64,000 nt of DNA, from contig DHQL01000007.1 of assembly GCA_002408085.1 (NCBI GenBank), positions 254,259-318,258 of the forward strand, given 5' to 3'. Positions 60,100 through 64,000 of this stretch are shown here, one piece after another. The notes beneath the pieces are model-generated. The model saw only the letters and a program-made list of their open reading frames with translations. It was not told the origin of the DNA and did not search any database. Position 1 is the stretch's first letter; every line of letters begins with the position of its first letter. Position numbers and translations under genes: made by a program. This stretch comes from Spirochaeta sp. UBA5339 (GTDB lineage Bacteria; Spirochaetota; Spirochaetia; DSM-2461).

Positions 60100-60702
60100 A
60101 TGAGTGCAATTTTCGACAGACGTTCTGTCAATTTTTTTGATAAAGAGAAGGATATCAGCAGTGATCTCCTCAGAGAGATTATCAACACAGCGGTAAAGGC
60201 TCCGTCTGCCTTCAATCTTCAGCCCTGGGATATTATTGCTGTTTGCTCTGATGAGGCAAAGAAAAATCTTTATGAAAATGCCAATCAGCAGCCGAAGATT
60301 CTGGAGGCACCGGTGACCCTGATTGTTGTGGGAAACCGGGAAGCCTATGATGAAGATAATCCCCACTGGACCTATATGAAGGAGAATTTCGGTGAGGAGA
60401 AGACAAAGGGAGCCATGGATGCGGCAGCCTTCCTCTACGGATCATCCGAGGAGAGGCAGATTAAATTCGCCGAAAGCAATGCGGGTCTTCTGGCCATGTC
60501 CATCATGTATGCCGCCAGGGACAGGGGTGTCGACTCCCATGCCATGAGCGGCATTGACTTCGACGGCGTCAAAAATGCCTTCCATATAGATGGTGCCAGG
60601 GATGTTGTAATGCTGATCAGTCTGGGTTATCACGATACCGGGAAGTCCCTCTTTCCCCAGAGTCCCAGAAGGGAGTTTGACGAGGTTGTAAAGATCGCCT
60701 GA
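60100..60702 (+). CDS. Nitroreductase-family FMN oxidoreductase
   Basis: 200 aa. N-terminal RRSVNFFDKEKDIS and APSAFNLQPWDIIAV are the FMN-binding hallmark of the family; the later ESNAGLLAMSIMYAARDRGVDSHAMSGIDFDG is the second cofactor segment, and VMLISLGYHD closes the fold. It uses NAD(P)H to reduce nitro compounds or quinones. It is 76 bp downstream of the MarR gene, with a strong GGAGG and its own operator. Confidence 0.93.
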   Translation: MSAIFDRRSVNFFDKEKDISSDLLREIINTAVKAPSAFNLQPWDIIAVCSDEAKKNLYENANQQPKILEAPVTLIVVGNREAYDEDNPHWTYMKENFGEEKTKGAMDAAAFLYGSSEERQIKFAESNAGLLAMSIMYAARDRGVDSHAMSGIDFDGVKNAFHIDGARDVVMLISLGYHDTGKSLFPQSPRREFDEVVKIA

Positions 60703-60708
60703 AAAAGA

Positions 60709-60740
60709 AAACCGGCCCCTTCGGAGAAAGAGGCCGGTTT
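60709..60740. terminator. Hairpin between nitroreductase and flavodoxin genes
   Basis: AAACCGGCC (60709-60717) pairs with GGCCGGTTT (60732-60740), a 9-bp perfect stem with a 14-nt loop. An A-run is on the left and a short T3 on the right, so it should act mainly on the convergent transcripts; moderate strength. Confidence 0.7.
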
Positions 60741-60788
60741 AGTAAAGAATACAAATTATGAGCTACAAGCGCATATTAAGAGGCGTTA

Positions 60789-61268
60789 TTAAAGAAGGGC
60801 TACCCACTCTTTGATGCGGTCTTCGGACAGGTGTGACTGGTTGTCCTCATCCAGTGCAAGTCCCGCAAAGGAGTCGCCGTCCACGGCTGTGGAGGAATCG
60901 AAATTATATCCCTCAACGGGCCATGCACCGGAAATAGAGCCTCCGGCTGCTGTAATCTTGTCCCTGAGGGTTCCCATACCATCAACAAAGGAGTCGGGAT
61001 ATCCCTCCTGGTCTCCCAGTCCGAAAAGGGCTATGGTCTTGCCGCTGTAATCGATGTTTGCAAGCAGGCCGATACCGCTCTCCCAGTCGTCCTGAAGATC
61101 GCCGATTCCCCATGTTGAGGTCCCGAAAATAAGACGGTCAAAGGAGTTCAGCTTGTCTGCGGTGCAGCTGCTGACTTCAAGAACCTCTGCTCCTCCCAAA
61201 GCTTCGGCAATCTGCCGTGCTGCGGTTTCTGTATTTCCTGTTGTGGATCCGAAAATTACTGCTGTCAT
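60789..61268 (-). CDS. Flavodoxin
   Basis: 159 aa short-chain-length flavodoxin: FMN phosphate loop GSTTGNTETAA at residues ~7-17, the FMN-stacking loops STWGIGDLQDDWES and FGLGDQEGYPDSFVDGMG. A low-potential electron carrier that replaces ferredoxin when iron is scarce. ATG 61268 has GGAGAG upstream. It follows the DUF2023-like gene by 17 bp and is co-transcribed with it from a promoter that contains the same operator as the suf operon. Confidence 0.96.
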   Translation of the reverse strand: MTAVIFGSTTGNTETAARQIAEALGGAEVLEVSSCTADKLNSFDRLIFGTSTWGIGDLQDDWESGIGLLANIDYSGKTIALFGLGDQEGYPDSFVDGMGTLRDKITAAGGSISGAWPVEGYNFDSSTAVDGDSFAGLALDEDNQSHLSEDRIKEWVALL

Positions 61269-61285
61269 TTTATCTCTCCTGTAAT

Positions 61286-61636
61286 TTATATTGCCTCGAC
61301 GGCACTGTTTCCATTTTCAGTGTTTTCTCTTTTTTCGAGAAAACGGCTGCACTGAAGCTTCAGGTCGTAGCCCAGAAGGGTTCCCAGGATAAAGTCCTCC
61401 TGATCTGTGATCCGGTGGAGTTTCAGGGTACTGAACTTCTTAAGGACTTCGATGCAGACCTTCTCTCCGAAAAAGACATTTACCTTGTTGGCAGATACGG
61501 GGTGGAGCAGGTAAGAGATATTGTCTTTGCTCAGTTTTGCTTCCACAAAGGGGATCTCTTCAGTCAGACAGGTGTGCAGAACCAGTCTTCGCAGCCCCTT
61601 TTTCAGTTCATAGATGTGATGGATAAATACCTGCAT
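61286..61636 (-). CDS. DUF2023-like small protein
   Basis: 116 aa. The N-terminus (MQVFIHHIYELKKGLRRLVLHT) and the later SANKVNVFFGEKVCIEVL match my memory of the DUF2023 family, small alpha/beta proteins of unknown function frequently encoded next to flavodoxin. The C-terminal ~20 residues are charged and probably disordered. It is first in a two-gene unit with flavodoxin, so it may interact with flavodoxin or control its use. The family call is from recall and should be treated as probable. Confidence 0.72.
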   Translation of the reverse strand: MQVFIHHIYELKKGLRRLVLHTCLTEEIPFVEAKLSKDNISYLLHPVSANKVNVFFGEKVCIEVLKKFSTLKLHRITDQEDFILGTLLGYDLKLQCSRFLEKRENTENGNSAVEAI

Positions 61637-61669
61637 TTCTCACTGCTCCCGATGTAAGGTATGTATTAC

Positions 61670-61697
61670 TATATAAATTAGCTATCACTAATGTCAA
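61670..61697 (-). promoter_or_regulatory. Promoter and 16-bp operator of the DUF2023-flavodoxin unit
   Basis: On the minus strand TTGACA (61692-61697), a 16-bp spacer and TATATA (61670-61675). The spacer is almost entirely the inverted repeat ATTAG-N6-CTAAT (61677-61692), differing from the suf copy only in the central bases. A bound protein would exclude RNA polymerase. Confidence 0.72.
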
Positions 61698-61775
61698 TAG
61701 TTAATATGTGTGAATAATTATTTGTCTGTCCCCGGGTTTCCTGTTGTGATATTATTTTCGAAAAAGGAGGGATGA

Positions 61776-62531
61776 ATGACTCTATACCATCTGATCTATT
61801 TTATATCCGCCCTTACGGCTGTTTTTATACAGTCCAGAAGCCGGTCTCTCCAGGATCTGCCCGAATCGGCCCTTAACGATGAGCTTCGCAGAGAGCTGAA
61901 CCGTTTACTGGGGATCAGGCGTTTTATGAGTCCCTTTATCGCCGGCCTGACGGCTCTGCTGATTCTCCTTATTACCCTGCGTTTCGGCCTGTGGAGGGAT
62001 ACTCTTCCCCTTACCTTTATTCCCGTCTGGGCTCTGGCCTCCCTGGGAGATGTGTTTATCGAGGGAGCCTACTCCATCAGGGACAGGAAGAAACAGGACC
62101 GGTTCTACCTGATCGGCATGGTGATCTTTATGGGGATGACCGTTCTGCTGGGTCTGGGGCTGATAGCCAACGCCCTTGTTTCCGCGCTCCCCCTTTATGC
62201 CCATATTACGGCGGTGGCCCTTCCCGCCCTTGTGGGGGTCGGTGCCTTTACCACCCTCAAGCTGGACAAGGATACCCTGGGGCCGATGATCGTATACGAT
62301 CTGGCGGTGTCGATGCTCTTCTGCGGAGGCCTCTACTCCCTCTTTGCCGGGGAGTATCAGCTGGCCTATATCGGTATAGGCTACTTTATCTCCGACTGGC
62401 TGGTGGGACTGCGGGATTTCGGCAAACGGAGGCCCCGCTTCCTGGAGCGCTGGAATCTGCTTCTGATCCTTCTGCTCTACTACTCCATTATGATGATGTC
62501 TGTGGATGCGGTTCTGAAACTGGCTCTGTAG
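61776..62531 (+). CDS. YhhN/TMEM86-like membrane protein
   Basis: 251 aa, seven or eight membrane helices. The pattern of Asp in helices (YDLAVSMLFCGG; GYFISDWLVGLRDFGKR; SIMMMSVDAV) fits the YhhN family, to which eukaryotic lysoplasmalogenase TMEM86B belongs. Some bacterial relatives cleave lysoplasmalogens, and anaerobes often have plasmalogens; function here is inferred. ATG 61776 has AAAGGAGGG at ideal spacing. It is convergent with the next gene, with only 3 bp between stops. Confidence 0.7.
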   Translation: MTLYHLIYFISALTAVFIQSRSRSLQDLPESALNDELRRELNRLLGIRRFMSPFIAGLTALLILLITLRFGLWRDTLPLTFIPVWALASLGDVFIEGAYSIRDRKKQDRFYLIGMVIFMGMTVLLGLGLIANALVSALPLYAHITAVALPALVGVGAFTTLKLDKDTLGPMIVYDLAVSMLFCGGLYSLFAGEYQLAYIGIGYFISDWLVGLRDFGKRRPRFLERWNLLLILLLYYSIMMMSVDAVLKLAL

Positions 62532-62534
62532 ACA

Positions 62535-63845
62535 TCAGTCGTCGGGACTGAAAATATCCTGTTCCACTCCGTCCCAGAATACCCGGATATGCCCGGTGGA
62601 CTCTGAGATCACCACCGATGCCACAGGTGCCACAAGGGTTATCCCCAGTGCCGCCGCATGCCGGGCACCCAGTCCGGGCTGGAGCTTCATCCTGTGAGGG
62701 GGAACGGAGAGATAGGTGCCTCCTGAGTGGATGTAGCCGCTGTTTCCGATAATGTAGGCGCCGTCGATTTTGGAGAACTCCTTGATGGTCTCTGAGAGGC
62801 CGGGGTCGAGGATGCTTCTCTCATGCTCTTTCAGCCCCCCGAAGGGGTTGATAATCAGCTGCCGGCAGTAATCCTGCATCTGTTCGTACTCACCCACAAC
62901 AAAGATGGTCCCCGCCGGTTTCCCCTCCCGGCCCTGACGGGAGAGTTCCGATGCCAGGGAGATGACCCTGCTCAGTATCTCCAGGTTGATCTTGTGGGGT
63001 ATGGTGTAGTTCAGAACTCTTGCCTCATCGTAGAGGTCTCCGGGAATGGAGGAGATTGAGATGCCGTGGGCCATGGTATCAAACTCAAATCCCGACAGTG
63101 TAATCGCCACATCTCCTGTTTCCAGAATTTTGTCGGACCACATCTTCTTCATAATCTCCTTCTGGTCATTGATAAAGCCCTGCACAGAATAGACCCGGCT
63201 GAAGAAGGGGGCAAGGATATTCTTCCGTTCAAGAACCCTCTCCTTGCTGGTAACCAGAATCATCTTCTGACCCTTCATTGTTTCGGTGAGGGCCATTATC
63301 TGTATAAAGGAATTTGAAAAAAGAATAATCTTTGCCTCGGGGAGCCTGGAGGCCAGGCGTCCAGTCTCTTTGAGCAGGGCGTCTGTAATATTCTCCTTCT
63401 CCCCGGATAAGCTTTTTTCCTTTCTTCCCTGGGCTGTGAGGAGGATCTGGCTTACCTCATCGCCATGATCAGCCTGTTCCAGTTTGTCCTGGACACCGGG
63501 CATCTGCAGGATGGATGCCAGTTCCGAGAGGGTGGAAAGGTGGTCCTCTCTGTTGCAGACCAGCATAATAATGATTCTGACCCTGTCCCCCGAACTGTTC
63601 CATGGTACACCCTGTTTCGAGAAACAGCAGAGAACCCTGGGAGTCACCCTGTCCTCCAGTACAGCATGGGGGAAGGCTATGCCCTTACCCATCATTGTAG
63701 AGGCTTCAGTCTCTCTCTTCAGGCACTCTGTGAGAATAAGGTTCCGGAAATTTTCATCCTCCTCCTTGAAGTAGAAGTGGACTATCTCCTTTAAAAGAGG
63801 CTCTTTTTCCTTCAGTCGGCTTTCCATTACTCTGCCCAGATCCAT
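62535..63845 (-). CDS. PTS EIIA - pyruvate-kinase-C-like - diadenylate cyclase fusion
   Basis: 436 aa, three domains. Residues ~1-145 are a PTS EIIA type-2 (fructose/Ntr) domain with the phosphorylatable His60 in GKGIAFPHA. Residues ~150-280 (KIILFSNSFIQIMAL; VYSVQGFINDQKEIMKKMWSDKILETGDVAITLSG) look like the C-terminal domain of pyruvate kinase, as in archaeal DacZ. Residues ~285-436 are a DisA_N/DAC domain: DGA at 361-363, GLGARHAAALG with Arg395-His396, and VVISESTGHI. The common RHR reads RHA. It should condense two ATP into c-di-AMP in the cytoplasm, perhaps set by PTS phosphorylation. No membrane anchor or DisA DNA-binding part. ATG 63845 has GGAGGTGAG. Confidence 0.85.
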   Translation of the reverse strand: MDLGRVMESRLKEKEPLLKEIVHFYFKEEDENFRNLILTECLKRETEASTMMGKGIAFPHAVLEDRVTPRVLCCFSKQGVPWNSSGDRVRIIIMLVCNREDHLSTLSELASILQMPGVQDKLEQADHGDEVSQILLTAQGRKEKSLSGEKENITDALLKETGRLASRLPEAKIILFSNSFIQIMALTETMKGQKMILVTSKERVLERKNILAPFFSRVYSVQGFINDQKEIMKKMWSDKILETGDVAITLSGFEFDTMAHGISISSIPGDLYDEARVLNYTIPHKINLEILSRVISLASELSRQGREGKPAGTIFVVGEYEQMQDYCRQLIINPFGGLKEHERSILDPGLSETIKEFSKIDGAYIIGNSGYIHSGGTYLSVPPHRMKLQPGLGARHAAALGITLVAPVASVVISESTGHIRVFWDGVEQDIFSPDD

Positions 63846-63863
63846 TAACTCACCTCCGGATGT

Positions 63864-63879
63864 TGTAACATAGGTTACA
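63864..63879 (-). promoter_or_regulatory. Palindrome before the diadenylate-cyclase fusion gene
   Basis: TGTAAC-ATAG-GTTACA, perfect 6-bp arms, 18 bp upstream of the ATG and next to the ribosome-binding site. Arms are identical to the site at 26089-26101. Confidence 0.5.
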
Positions 63880-63928
63880 TTATAGAGTAATCTTCCGGTT
63901 TCTGATTATTTTATTGGTTCTTTTCTCA

Positions 63929-64000
63929 TTGACCCCTGTTATTTTATTTAGGTATTCTAGTACCGAAATAAATGCCGGCTGGACCGGCAGTGTGGAGGGG
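63929..64000 (+). promoter_or_regulatory. Possible rightward promoter at window edge
   Basis: TTGACC (63929-63934), 18 bp, TATTCT (63953-63958), then a small hairpin GCCGG-CTGGA-CCGGC (63974-63988). It may drive a gene beyond the window. Weak evidence. Confidence 0.35.

Noticed and set aside
1..64000. tRNA, rRNA, riboswitch, insertion sequence or prophage
   Set aside because: All gaps are under 300 bp and none shows a cloverleaf, conserved riboswitch core, transposase frame or flanking inverted/direct repeats. A cobalamin riboswitch before eutB and a T-box before leuC were looked for specifically and not seen.

Overview
The window is an ordinary bacterial chromosome segment at about 98% gene density: roughly 60 protein genes, no tRNA or rRNA gene, no CRISPR array, no insertion sequence and no prophage. 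Codon use and base composition look uniform throughout, so I see no obvious recently acquired island. The gene set points to a free-living or gut/sediment anaerobe of the Spirochaetota (inference, not proof). It has a Leptospira-type surface-repeat protein, many secreted or lipoprotein CsgG/LPP20-like proteins, a Suf-only Fe-S system with SufU, Cache-type chemoreceptor and cyclic-di-GMP proteins, an acyl-ACP thioesterase, flavodoxin, FeoAB and many ABC/GH sugar genes.

Layout. 0.1-11 kb: a RarA ATPase with an extra C-terminal domain, a folate enzyme behind eutBC, a secreted protein, a metallophosphoesterase-HAD fusion, a sterol-desaturase-type hydroxylase and an unrecognised membrane protein. 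10.8-16.8 kb: the suf cluster, sufT-like-C-B-D-S, then a single-domain response regulator and sufU on what looks like their own promoter. 16.9-20.2 kb: flavin oxidoreductase, diguanylate cyclase, lipoprotein, acyl-ACP thioesterase. 20.2-24.4 kb: a four-gene unit of outer-membrane barrel, ECF sigma factor, membrane anti-sigma-like protein and secreted caspase-fold protease with a surface repeat. 24.5-31.1 kb: EAL phosphodiesterase, hpt, chemoreceptor, leuCD with a XRE-cupin regulator. 31.3-35.9 kb: lon and a two-gene lipoprotein/CsgG-like unit. 35.9-39.7 kb: flavin reductase and DtxR-type regulator divergent from feoAB. 39.8-43.0 kb: a large Cache-PAS-GGDEF-EAL protein. 43.1-49.0 kb: LacI regulator, sugar ABC transporter (no ATPase) and sucrose phosphorylase. 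49.1-55.0 kb: MFS transporter, tdh-kbl threonine degradation, GH1 beta-glucosidase and AraC regulator. 55.0-64 kb: CsgG/PEGA protein, hydroxyacid dehydrogenase, EamA transporter, tsaC, MarR plus nitroreductase, flavodoxin with a DUF2023-like partner, a YhhN-like membrane protein and a PTS-EIIA/diadenylate-cyclase fusion.

The most interesting items are: (1) the EIIA - pyruvate-kinase-C-like - diadenylate cyclase fusion at the right end, which would tie c-di-AMP synthesis to PTS phosphorylation; (2) the sigma/anti-sigma/caspase-repeat operon; (3) an almost identical 16-bp inverted repeat placed directly upstream of the -10 box of both the suf operon and the DUF2023-flavodoxin operon, suggesting one iron/redox regulon; and (4) two sites with an identical 15-bp core in front of a MarR gene and its nitroreductase neighbour. 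Several genes appear to use unusual starts (TTG, CTG) or to be leaderless. All functional calls come from reading motifs by eye; no database search was possible.
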